From NCBI GenBank assembly GCA_023420745.1, contig JAEZVQ010000203.1, forward strand, positions 1 through 13,604: a stretch of DNA of 13,604 bases, written 5' to 3'. Of this stretch, positions 1-7,690 are shown piece after piece (the stretch's first letter is position 1; every line of letters begins with the position of its first letter). The stretch is from Actinomycetes bacterium (lineage in GTDB: Bacteria; Actinomycetota; Actinomycetes; Actinomycetales; Actinomycetaceae). The notes beneath the pieces were generated by a model. That model was given only the letters and a program-made list of their open reading frames with translations, did no database searches and was not told where the DNA came from. A program made the position numbers and the translations under genes.

Positions 1-132
1 TTCCCATGGCGCCGACGCCGAGGACGAACCCCCATCCGACGGCGTGTCGGAAGTGGTGGTGCCGCCACCACAGGCGGTAAGCATGAGGCTGAGGGCAGCA
101 ATGCCCGCCAACCCGGCAATTACACGACGCAT
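1..132 (-). CDS. Lipoprotein, N-terminal fragment (cut by window edge)
   Basis: An ATG at 130-132 on the minus strand opens a frame of 44 codons that runs off the left end. It is preceded by AAAGGAG (141-147) with 8 bases between AGGAG and the start, which supports this start. The protein begins MRRVIAGLAG and has a classic lipoprotein signal peptide: two arginines, a hydrophobic stretch at about residues 4-18, and the lipobox LTAC with Cys21 as the lipidated residue. After the cysteine comes a flexible Gly/Thr/Ser/Asp-rich linker (about residues 22-42), typical of surface lipoproteins of Gram-positive bacteria. The protein is therefore expected to be secreted, cleaved before Cys21 and anchored to the outer face of the membrane. 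The functional domain lies outside the window, so a substrate-binding protein or any other lipoprotein is possible. It lies downstream of mdh on the same strand but beyond the mdh terminator, so it probably has its own promoter. Confidence 0.85.
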   Translation of the reverse strand, partial: MRRVIAGLAGIAALSLMLTACGGGTTTSDTPSDGGSSSASAPWE

Positions 133-176
133 AGTCGTCTCTCCTTTACGGTCACGTCATTGTCCATTAGGACGAC

Positions 177-196
177 TGTATAGACCACCTTGGTCT
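177..196 (-). promoter_or_regulatory. Possible -10 element with overlapping inverted repeat upstream of the lipoprotein gene
   Basis: On the minus strand TATACA (177-182) could be a -10 element, about 45 bases before the lipoprotein start. I see no good -35 at the right spacing. Abutting it is a perfect inverted repeat, AGACCA (182-187), CCT, TGGTCT (191-196). The plus-strand string TATAGACCAC also resembles one half of the TGGTCTAGACCA-type sites bound by GntR/HutC-family regulators such as DasR; the other half is poorly matched. Operator function is inference only. Confidence 0.35.
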
Positions 197-415
197 GGCT
201 CACGATCATGCCACATCAAGAGCGCCAACGTGAGGCGAACGCCGTCACAAACCTCACCCCTCGGGTTTCAGTTTGATAACCACCGACAATTCCAACGTTT
301 ACCGCGCATTTTTCCACCACGGCCCGCTCGTACTGCACATCATCGCAGCACTCGACCAGCACTCGCTCATCACCTCGCTCGCAGACATTCACCGTGATGG
401 CGTCCCGTACACAAA

Positions 416-447
416 GCTCCCCAACTGGTATGAACCAGCTGGGGAGC
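416..447 (-). terminator. Rho-independent-type terminator of mdh
   Basis: Two 14-base arms, 416-429 and 434-447, are complementary at 13 positions and form a G-U pair at the other in minus-strand RNA, closing a 4-base loop (430-433). The stem is GC-rich. The minus-strand sequence after it begins TTTGTGT, a short and imperfect U tract. It lies 28 bases beyond the mdh stop, so it most likely ends the mdh transcript. The plus-strand side has no T run. Confidence 0.8.
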
Positions 448-475
448 AGCGCGTGTGGCAGTTAGCCGAGTCGAC

Positions 476-1474
<999 letters not shown>

Positions 1475-1505
1475 TTAACAGCGGTGTGAGCAACGGTGAT
1501 GCGAC

Positions 1506-1530
1506 GCTGACGTGTCGCGTCGCACGTCGC
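1506..1530 (-). promoter_or_regulatory. Leader hairpin upstream of mdh
   Basis: In minus-strand RNA the segment 1530-1523 (GCGACGTG) pairs with 1514-1509 (CACGTC) and, across a bulged base at 1508, with 1507-1506. This gives an 8-bp stem around an 8-base loop, between the pgi stop and the mdh ribosome binding site. No T tract follows, so it is not an intrinsic terminator. It could be an mRNA-stabilising or processing hairpin, or a palindromic protein site (GACGTG/CACGTC). No function can be assigned. Confidence 0.45.
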
Positions 1531-1554
1531 CTTCTATGGTAGTCCTCACAACGC

Positions 1555-3231
1555 TCAGCCGCGACGCTCAACGCTGCGATGATCCCAGTAGAAGCGCAGC
1601 AGTGCCTGGGTGGAGGCGTCTTGCGTACCGGCAACCTCGCGATCGCCCGCCACCGCCGGGGTCAGTTCCTTCGCCAGCTGCTTGCCAAGTTCCACACCCC
1701 ACTGGTCGAAGGAGTCGATCCCCCACACGGCACCTTGAACGAAGGTGATGTGTTCGTAGAGGGCGATGAGCTGACCGAGAACTCGCGGGGTCAGGGCAGC
1801 CGCCATGATCGAGGTCGTCGGCTTATTTCCTTCAAATACCCGTGCAGACACGAGGTGTTCGGGGGTGCCTTCCGCGCGAACCTCGTCTTCGGTCTTGCCG
1901 AAGGCGAGGGCGCGGGTCTGAGCGAAGAAGTTACCGAGGAACAGGTCGTGCATGTCGTCGCCACTGCCGCTCGGCACCCAAGTCGGGTCGGCGAAGGCGA
2001 TGAAGTCGGAGGGGACGAGGCGGGTACCCTGGTGGATGAGCTGGTAGAAAGCGTGTTGCCCGTTCGTCCCAGGCTCGCCCCAGAACACTTCACCGGTGTG
2101 GTAGGTGACGGGTGTGCCGTCCGCGCGCACGCGCTTGCCATTCGATTCCATCGTCAACTGCTGGAGGTAGGCGGGGAATCGGTGGAGGTACTGCGCATAC
2201 GGCAGCACCGCGTGGGTGTGTGCGCCGAGGAAATTCGTGTACCACACGTTGAGCAGCCCCATCATCGCCGGGACGTTATCCACCCACTCAGCGGTGGCGA
2301 AATGGGTATCGATGTCGTGGAACCCGGCGAGGAACTCCCTGAAGTTTTCCGGACCGATAGCGATAATCAGCGACAGCCCGACAGCGGAATCGACGGAGTA
2401 GCGACCGCCCACCCAGTTCCAGAATCCAAACGCATTCGCCGGGTCGATGCCGAACTGCTCGACCTTGTCTAGCGCTGTCGAAACGGCAACGAAGTGTGCC
2501 GCGATGGCTCGCGCCTCCGCTTCGGCGTCGAGTGTGACGCGCGCGCCGAGCGCATCGAGGAACCACTGGCGTGCGGCACGCGCATTCGTCAGCGTTTCCA
2601 GGGTGGTAAAGGTCTTTGACACGACGATAAATAGTGTCGTTTCCGGGTCGAGATCTTTCGTCTTTTCGCCGACATCGGTGGGGTCGATATTCGACACGTA
2701 GCGCAGTGTCAGTTCGTCGCGCACGTAGGGTTTGAGTGCTTCCGCGACCATCACCGGACCGAGGTCGGAGCCGCCGATACCAATGCTGACGATGGTGTCG
2801 ATCGGCTTCCCGGTGAAACCGCGCCATTCCCCCTCACGCACGGTCTGCGCGAAGGCATACATGCGGTCAAGCTCAGCATGAACATCATCGACGACGTTGT
2901 GCCCGTCGACCTCGACGCAGGCACCGCGCGGCTGGCGTAGCGCAGTGTGCAGCACCGCACGGTCTTCGGTGACGTTAATGTGATCGCCACGCAGCATCGC
3001 CTCGCGCTGCTCGGCAAGCCCGATTTCGTCGGCGAGGGCGATCAACGCATCGCGCACCTCGTCACTCATGAGGTTCTTCGACATGTCGACGTAGAGGTCA
3101 CCGGCGCGGCGCGTGTAGCGTTCGACGCGACCGGGATCGGTGGCGAACCATCCGCGCAGATCCGGGGTGAAGTCGCGCGCGAGGTCACTCAGCTGCCGCC
3201 ACGCAGATGTCGTCGTCGGGTCAACGGTCAT
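1555..3231 (-). CDS. pgi: Glucose-6-phosphate isomerase
   Basis: Cytosolic enzyme of glycolysis and gluconeogenesis that interconverts glucose 6-phosphate and fructose 6-phosphate. The 558-residue protein has the family's full length. Seen in order: the first sugar-isomerase domain with GIGGSDLGP (151-159) and the phosphate-binding SKTFTTLET (205-213); [16 protein letters not shown] (272-287); the MESNGK segment (361-366) with the catalytic glutamate Glu362; [18 protein letters not shown] (385-402) with catalytic His393; and the C-terminal signature [13 protein letters not shown] (508-520) with Lys517. The ATG at 3229-3231 has GAAAGGA at 3240-3246. Only 18 bases separate it from the stop of the phosphofructokinase gene, and its ribosome site sits within that gap, so the two are very probably co-transcribed. 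The product of Pgi is the substrate of its upstream neighbour. Confidence 0.98.
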   Translation of the reverse strand: MTVDPTTTSAWRQLSDLARDFTPDLRGWFATDPGRVERYTRRAGDLYVDMSKNLMSDEVRDALIALADEIGLAEQREAMLRGDHINVTEDRAVLHTALRQPRGACVEVDGHNVVDDVHAELDRMYAFAQTVREGEWRGFTGKPIDTIVSIGIGGSDLGPVMVAEALKPYVRDELTLRYVSNIDPTDVGEKTKDLDPETTLFIVVSKTFTTLETLTNARAARQWFLDALGARVTLDAEAEARAIAAHFVAVSTALDKVEQFGIDPANAFGFWNWVGGRYSVDSAVGLSLIIAIGPENFREFLAGFHDIDTHFATAEWVDNVPAMMGLLNVWYTNFLGAHTHAVLPYAQYLHRFPAYLQQLTMESNGKRVRADGTPVTYHTGEVFWGEPGTNGQHAFYQLIHQGTRLVPSDFIAFADPTWVPSGSGDDMHDLFLGNFFAQTRALAFGKTEDEVRAEGTPEHLVSARVFEGNKPTTSIMAAALTPRVLGQLIALYEHITFVQGAVWGIDSFDQWGVELGKQLAKELTPAVAGDREVAGTQDASTQALLRFYWDHRSVERRG

Positions 3232-3249
3232 CGAAGGTGTCCTTTCTTG

Positions 3250-5538
3250 TCAAAATCGGGTGACGGATTCGGGGTCGTCAATCGGGATGCGCTGGGGTTC
3301 GCGTTCTCGCCCCGGCATCGACACCACGGGGATGACCGGGTAGAGGGAGAGCCACCACTGTTCGAAAGGGCGGCGATGCTCAACGTCGAGGTGATCCATC
3401 ATGCGCTCAACCGGCTGTGTTTCCACACGAGCACTCTTCATCCCGATGTAGCGGGCGTCATGCCGCCCGTTGTCGAGCGTGTCGCGCAGTTCCATCAACG
3501 CCGAATACACCAGCCGGGTGGCGAGGATGCGGTCGAAGGGTGATGGTGCGCCGCCCTGCTGGAGGTAGCCCAGCGCGGAGTGGCGCACGTCGAACAGCCC
3601 GTGCCCTTCCGACTCGAAAACCCGCGCGAGGAACTCACGATTGTAGGTGTCGTGCGCCTCCTCGTTGCGCACCACGAGGAAGAGACGGCGCCCGGTGGCG
3701 AAACTCGACTTCATGGCCTGCGCATCGTGAGAGATTTCGGCGAGGTTCGTCGGGCGTTCGTTGAGGTAGACCTTTTCTGCTCCGGATGCCATCGCCGACA
3801 TCAGGGCGAGGTAGCCGCATTTGCGTCCCATCGCGTCGGCAACAAAGCAGCGTTTCGACGCGGCAGCTGACTCTTTGATCCGATCGAGCGCCCACACCGC
3901 GTTATTCAGTGCCGTGTCGGCGCCAATTGATAGCTCAGAACCGGGCAGGTTGTTGTCAATGGTGGCGGGCACGAGCATCATCGGAATGTTGAATGCGGGG
4001 TAGCGGTCACGTTCCGTGACCATCCGATGAACAGCGAGGTAGGCGTTGAGCCCACCGATGACGAGGAGCGCGTCAATACGATGGTTTTCGATGGCGCGTC
4101 CGATAGCGTAGAACTCCTCGACGTGGGGTACGTGGCGTCGCGTCCCGAGTTCCGCGCCGCCCTTGAACGCCCAACCTTCGACGTCGGACCAGCTGAGTTC
4201 ACTGACACGACCGTCGACGAGACCGGCGAATGACCCGTTGACGCCGAGCATTTGCAGCCCGGCATCCAACCCGATGCGCACGGCGGCACGCGCCGCAGTG
4301 TTCATGCCCGGAGCTAACCCGCCGGCGTGGAGGATGGCCACCCGTTTCGCCCCGTCAGGAACCCCGTGATCGACCGCTTCCGGGGGGACGGAAATAATGT
4401 GGTTAATCCGCATCATTTCAGCGAAAGAGTGTCCACGCGAGTCGATGGCTGCGCGGAAGTTCTTTTTGCCGATGAGGTGTGCGACGTTGCGGGTGGCGGC
4501 GACAGCTTCGACGAGGGGGATGCGGGTCAACCGGTTGTTGCGCACGCCAATAATATTCGCCGGCGCAGCCGGGTCGGCACTGAGGAGCTCCTGGGCGGCA
4601 CCGTAGCCGAGCAGCGTCGACATCCACCGGTCATAGGCGGAGGGGGTGCCGCCACGCTGGACGTGACCGAGGATGGTGATGCGCGGAGCCTCGCCAAAAC
4701 GTTCGGCGATGGCGTCGGCGACCTGCTGGGAGCTAATCGAACGCCCGTCAGCATCAATGGCACCCTCGGCAACGACGACAATCGATTCGCGACGACCGGC
4801 TCGCCGTCCCAGCCGCAGCTTCTCCACCATGTCGTCTTCCCAGCCGGGTTCTGGCGGGTTCTCGGGAGTAAACACGTAGTCGGCACCACCGGCTACCGCG
4901 GACATCAGCGGCAAGTAGCCGCAGTGGCGTCCCATCACCTCGACGACAAAGGTGCGCTGATGTGAGGCGGCGGTGGACGAGATGTCGTCAATCGCATCGA
5001 CAATCCTGGTCAGCGCTGAGTCTGCGCCGATAGTCATGTCAGTGCCGACGAGATCGTTGTCGATCGAGCCAACCAGACCGACAATGACCAGGTGCGGGTG
5101 AGCCTGAGCCACCTCGGCACTGATCTCTCCGCGCTCGCGCAGAATCGACACGAGTTCGGGCCATTCGTTCTTAAACTCGTTCGTCCCGGTCAGTGACCCG
5201 TCGCCACCGATGACGCACAGCCGGTCAATGCCGTGTTCGAGAAGGTTCCGGCACGCACGAATTCGCCCTTCTTTTTCGCGAAAATCCTGCGACCGTGCAG
5301 TGCCAATAATGGTGCCGCCCTCGTTGAGAATCGACGACACATCCGACCACTGCATTTCGCGAATCCGCTCGCCACCGTCAACCGCGCCCTGCCAGCCTTC
5401 CATAATCGCGTAGGCTCGCGCCCCCATCGCGATCCCCGCACGCACGACAGCACGCACCGCAGCGTTCATTCCCTGGGCGTCGCCACCGGACGTCAACACG
5501 CCGATCTTGATACTGTCATTCGCGGTCGTATCCGACAT
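3250..5538 (-). CDS. 6-phosphofructokinase, eukaryotic-type tandem-domain form
   Basis: Phosphorylates fructose 6-phosphate to fructose 1,6-bisphosphate, the committing step of glycolysis. At 762 residues it is about twice the usual bacterial PfkA (about 320-340) and consists of two PFK domains. The N-terminal half (about 10-385) is intact: GGDAQGMNAAVR (18-29), GGDGS (111-115), SIDND (158-162) with the catalytic Asp160, MGRHCGY (202-208) and GHVQRGGTPSAYDR (291-304). The C-terminal half (about 398-735) is degenerate: GGLNAY (495-500) replaces GGDGSY, and TIDNN (526-530) replaces TIDND, while MGRKCGY (570-576) and the YLQQGGAPSPFDR segment (658-670) remain. This matches the fungal and animal arrangement of a catalytic N half and an allosteric C half. 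The start has a strong AGGAGGAA site (5543-5550), and pgi follows 18 bases after the stop. GGDGS fits an ATP-dependent enzyme, but the donor is inferred. Confidence 0.93.
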   Translation of the reverse strand: MSDTTANDSIKIGVLTSGGDAQGMNAAVRAVVRAGIAMGARAYAIMEGWQGAVDGGERIREMQWSDVSSILNEGGTIIGTARSQDFREKEGRIRACRNLLEHGIDRLCVIGGDGSLTGTNEFKNEWPELVSILRERGEISAEVAQAHPHLVIVGLVGSIDNDLVGTDMTIGADSALTRIVDAIDDISSTAASHQRTFVVEVMGRHCGYLPLMSAVAGGADYVFTPENPPEPGWEDDMVEKLRLGRRAGRRESIVVVAEGAIDADGRSISSQQVADAIAERFGEAPRITILGHVQRGGTPSAYDRWMSTLLGYGAAQELLSADPAAPANIIGVRNNRLTRIPLVEAVAATRNVAHLIGKKNFRAAIDSRGHSFAEMMRINHIISVPPEAVDHGVPDGAKRVAILHAGGLAPGMNTAARAAVRIGLDAGLQMLGVNGSFAGLVDGRVSELSWSDVEGWAFKGGAELGTRRHVPHVEEFYAIGRAIENHRIDALLVIGGLNAYLAVHRMVTERDRYPAFNIPMMLVPATIDNNLPGSELSIGADTALNNAVWALDRIKESAAASKRCFVADAMGRKCGYLALMSAMASGAEKVYLNERPTNLAEISHDAQAMKSSFATGRRLFLVVRNEEAHDTYNREFLARVFESEGHGLFDVRHSALGYLQQGGAPSPFDRILATRLVYSALMELRDTLDNGRHDARYIGMKSARVETQPVERMMDHLDVEHRRPFEQWWLSLYPVIPVVSMPGREREPQRIPIDDPESVTRF

Positions 5539-5573
5539 GGCGTTCCTCCTCGTGCGACGACGCGTCCTCCCCC

Positions 5574-5611
5574 ATTATCGCGACTGACGTCACGTTTTGG
5601 CGAATACGTCA
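5574..5611 (-). promoter_or_regulatory. Putative promoter and regulator site of pfk-pgi
   Basis: Minus-strand GATAAT (5574-5579) is a good -10 element about 35 bases before the phosphofructokinase start. The -35 position is weak, which suggests activator dependence or use of another sigma factor. Just upstream the minus strand has TGACGT twice, at 5587-5592 and 5606-5611, 19 bases apart (near two helical turns). The first is part of the perfect palindrome TGACGTCA (5585-5592). The arrangement looks like tandem operator sites, but no regulator can be named. Confidence 0.45.
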
Positions 5612-5622
5612 ACGGGTCAGCA

Positions 5623-5895
5623 CTAGACGGGCGAGGGTAGCGTGGCGATTGGGATACACGCGGCGATGCCGACAATGAGGATGGCGAGAATCGCGAGGTC
5701 GACGGCAAGGGATCGCACAGCGAAGACCTGTCCGACGCGGGTGGTGGCACGAACCACGACCGCGGCGACGAGAAGCCCCACCAGCATCCACAGTGCGACA
5801 TCCACCCGCCACAGCACGGGGACAGCGAGGATGGCGACGAGGGCAGCAATCATCGCGCACAGTGCCACGATGACGTTGCGGCGGCGGGTCTTCAC
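5623..5895 (-). CDS. DUF3017-like small membrane protein
   Basis: A 90-residue protein if read from the GTG at 5893-5895, 10 bases after the purH stop; an upstream in-frame ATG lies inside purH and is less likely. The start has only a weak GAG-containing ribosome site, which fits translational coupling to purH. It begins with a basic stretch (VKTRRRN), then has three hydrophobic segments at about 8-28, 33-48 and 64-86, so it is a three-helix inner-membrane protein. The block AVRSLAVDL (59-67) followed by a final helix resembles the DUF3017 family, which in actinobacteria often sits near purH, folD and mdh. Its function is unknown. Here folD is absent between purH and this gene. The family call comes from pattern and context, not from a profile search. 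Confidence 0.75.
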   Translation of the reverse strand: MKTRRRNVIVALCAMIAALVAILAVPVLWRVDVALWMLVGLLVAAVVVRATTRVGQVFAVRSLAVDLAILAILIVGIAACIPIATLPSPV

Positions 5896-5905
5896 GCGCT
5901 CGATT

Positions 5906-7549
5906 CTAGTGCGAGAAATGCCGTGTGCCGGTGAGGTACATGGTGATTCCTGCGGCGTCGGCAGCGGCAATCGCCTCGGCGTCACGAATTGACCCGCCGG
6001 GCTGGACGATCGCTCGCACACCGGCGTCGGCGAGAATCTTCACCCCGTCACTGAAGGGGAAGAATGCATCGGAGGCGGCGACAGCACCATCAGCGCGCCG
6101 GGGAGGTGCAGCCTCCTCACCTCGATCGCTCGCCGCGTCACCGGTGTGGCGCTCGCCCAGCGTATTGGCGCGCTCGACGGCGAGAGCACAGGAGTCCACT
6201 CGATTGACCTGCCCCATTCCAACCCCGACGGAAGCGCCATTCTTCGCCAGCAGGATGGCATTCGACCGCACCGCTCGCACGCACCGCCAGGCGAACACGA
6301 GGTCACGCATCGTCTCAGCATCCGCCGGATTCCCCGCCACCAACTGCCACTGCGCCGGGTCGTCCCCGTCAGCATCAATGGCATCGCGGTCGTGAACCAC
6401 GATCCCGCCGCTGATCGGCTTGTATTCGATGCCGTGCCGTTGCGGGGCGTCGATTTCGAGAACGCGCAGGTTCTTCTTCCTCGCGAGGATTTCCAGCGCG
6501 CCCGGTGCGAAACTCGGTGCGGCAACAACCTCGGTAAAGATCGGGGTGATCTGTTCGGCAAGTTCGATGCTCACCTCCCGGTTACAGGCGATGACCCCAC
6601 CGAATGCCGACACCGGGTCGCATGCGTGAGCCGCTCGATGCGCGGCTGCGACGGTGTCGGCCACCGCAATCCCGCAGGGATTGGCGTGCTTGATGATGGC
6701 CACACACGGCTGGTCGTGATCCCACGCCGCACGAATGGCCGCGTCGGTATCGGTGTAGTTATTGAAACTCATTGCTTTGCCGTGCAGCTGGCGCGCCCCG
6801 GCCAGCCCCCTCGCGCCATCATCCGACAGCCCCCCACTCTTGGCGACGTAGATCGCGCCGCGCTGATGCGGGTTTTCTCCGTAGCGCAAGGAATCGGTTC
6901 GCCGCCACGTGCCGGCGAGGAAACCGGGGAGGTCGTCGCCGGCGAGGCACTGGGCAAACCACGACGCGACCGCCGCATCGTAACTCGCCGTATGAGCGAA
7001 GGCTTCGGCGGCAAGTTCGAGACGCTCGTCGTCACTCATCCCCCCTTCACCGAGCGCCGCGACGATCTGCGGGTAGCGTTCGGCGTTGACGACAACCGCG
7101 ACGCTGCGGTGGTTCTTCGCTGCGGCACGCACCATCGACGGTCCACCAATATCGATCTGCTCCACGCATTGCGCCTCGCTCGCCCCGGATGCCACAGTGT
7201 CGGCGAACGGATAGAGGTTGACGACGACGAGGTCGAAGGCAGCGATGTTGAGTTGCGCAAGTTCGCGGACGTGTTCGGGGCGAGTTTGATCAGCGAGGAT
7301 GCCGGCGTGAACGCGCGGGTGGAGGGTTTTCACTCGCCCGTCGAGGCATTCGGGGAAGCCGGTGAGCTCTTCGACGTGCGTGACTCGAACGCCCGCGTCT
7401 TCAATGGTTCGAGCCGTGGAACCGGTTGACACGATCTCGACACCGTGGTCGGCGAGTGCGCGGGCGAGGATGTCAATGCCGGTTTTGTCGAACACAGAAA
7501 TTAGCGCGCGGGTGATCGGGCGGCGGGTCGCGGTGTTGGCTGCGGACAT
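5906..7549 (-). CDS. purH: Bifunctional AICAR transformylase / IMP cyclohydrolase
   Basis: Catalyses the last two steps of de novo purine synthesis: formylation of AICAR by 10-formyl-THF, then ring closure to IMP. The N-terminal cyclohydrolase (MGS-like) domain shows SVFDKTG (18-24), STGSTA (41-46), [21 protein letters not shown] with its KTLHPR core (65-85) and [15 protein letters not shown] (132-146). The transformylase domain shows LRYGENPHQ (221-229), [12 protein letters not shown] (256-267), KHANPCG (287-293, the catalytic Lys-His pair), DPVSAFGG (311-318) and QPGGSIRD (516-523). I chose the ATG at 7547-7549 because GGAGGT (7559-7564) lies 9 bases before it; an in-frame ATG at 7598-7600 would give 564 residues but lies in the riboswitch leader with no proper ribosome site. 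At 547 residues it is slightly long because of a charged insert at about 460-487. A ZTP riboswitch precedes it. Confidence 0.96.
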   Translation of the reverse strand: MSAANTATRRPITRALISVFDKTGIDILARALADHGVEIVSTGSTARTIEDAGVRVTHVEELTGFPECLDGRVKTLHPRVHAGILADQTRPEHVRELAQLNIAAFDLVVVNLYPFADTVASGASEAQCVEQIDIGGPSMVRAAAKNHRSVAVVVNAERYPQIVAALGEGGMSDDERLELAAEAFAHTASYDAAVASWFAQCLAGDDLPGFLAGTWRRTDSLRYGENPHQRGAIYVAKSGGLSDDGARGLAGARQLHGKAMSFNNYTDTDAAIRAAWDHDQPCVAIIKHANPCGIAVADTVAAAHRAAHACDPVSAFGGVIACNREVSIELAEQITPIFTEVVAAPSFAPGALEILARKKNLRVLEIDAPQRHGIEYKPISGGIVVHDRDAIDADGDDPAQWQLVAGNPADAETMRDLVFAWRCVRAVRSNAILLAKNGASVGVGMGQVNRVDSCALAVERANTLGERHTGDAASDRGEEAAPPRRADGAVAASDAFFPFSDGVKILADAGVRAIVQPGGSIRDAEAIAAADAAGITMYLTGTRHFSH

Positions 7550-7567
7550 GGAATCTCTACCTCCATG
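7547..7567 (-). promoter_or_regulatory. purH ribosome binding site and start codon inside a hairpin
   Basis: In the minus-strand RNA, CATGGA (7562-7567) is perfectly complementary to TCCATG (7547-7552) across a 9-base loop. The first arm contains the GGA of the Shine-Dalgarno GGAGGT (7559-7564) and the second contains the purH start codon (7547-7549), so the helix would sequester both. It is a plausible translational output for the upstream ZTP aptamer. The 6-bp stem is short, and regulation through it is inference. Confidence 0.55.
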
Positions 7568-7568
7568 C

Positions 7569-7620
7569 GTGTCGGGGACGGTCATTGAGTACGAAATCAT
7601 CCCCGCGACACCCAGGCGGG
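7569..7620 (-). promoter_or_regulatory. Candidate expression platform of the ZTP riboswitch
   Basis: Two mutually exclusive helices are visible. In one, 7611-7600 (GTGTCGCGGGGA) pairs with 7578-7569 (TCCCCGACAC) to form 10 bp with a two-base bulge. In the other, 7620-7616 (CCCGC), part of the aptamer's conserved 3' strand, pairs with 7606-7602 (GCGGG) and would break both the aptamer and the first helix. Such competition is the usual logic of a riboswitch. No U tract follows, which argues for translational rather than transcriptional control. Confidence 0.45.
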
Positions 7621-7682
7621 CGGCGTCAACGGCCAGCGCTGGTCGCTCCCCGGTGGTGCCCCACCCTCGCCAGTTACGACCA
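7611..7682 (-). promoter_or_regulatory. ZTP riboswitch aptamer (pfl motif) controlling purH
   Basis: All core parts of the ZTP aptamer can be placed. P1 pairs TGGTCG (7677-7682) with CGACCA (7640-7645). The 5' domain carries the conserved ACTGGCG after P1, and P2 pairs GGTGG with CCACC (7661-7665 and 7652-7656) around a 4-base loop, followed by the conserved CCACCGGGGAGCG. P3 pairs GGC with GCC (7632-7634 and 7622-7624) around a 7-base loop, and the conserved 3' strand CCGCCTGGG is at 7611-7619. The class binds ZTP/ZMP, which accumulate when 10-formyl-THF is short, and turns on purine and one-carbon genes. It lies right after the DUF6350 stop and before purH, whose substrate is ZMP (AICAR), a classic target. 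A 10-base palindrome CCAGCGCTGG (7633-7642) in the linker overlaps the 3' strand of P1 and may compete with it. Confidence 0.92.
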
Positions 7683-7690
7683 CTGTCAGT

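Larger units (their letters stand above)
133..475. other. Non-coding stretch between mdh and the lipoprotein gene
   Basis: This 343-base interval holds no gene I can support. It contains the mdh terminator hairpin (416-447), an operator-like inverted repeat and possible -10 element (177-196), and the ribosome binding site of the lipoprotein gene (141-147). A plus-strand frame starting at 273 runs through the terminator and deep into mdh antisense, and has no family resemblance. I see nothing else in 200-410. Confidence 0.6.

Noticed and set aside
6146..7429. 427-codon plus-strand open frame opposite purH
   Set aside because: Antisense shadow; the minus-strand frame carries every PurH motif, and the plus-strand translation shows no recognisable domain.
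7598..7600. Upstream in-frame ATG for purH
   Set aside because: It lies in the riboswitch leader with no properly spaced ribosome site; the ATG at 7547-7549 has GGAGGT and begins where the family usually begins.
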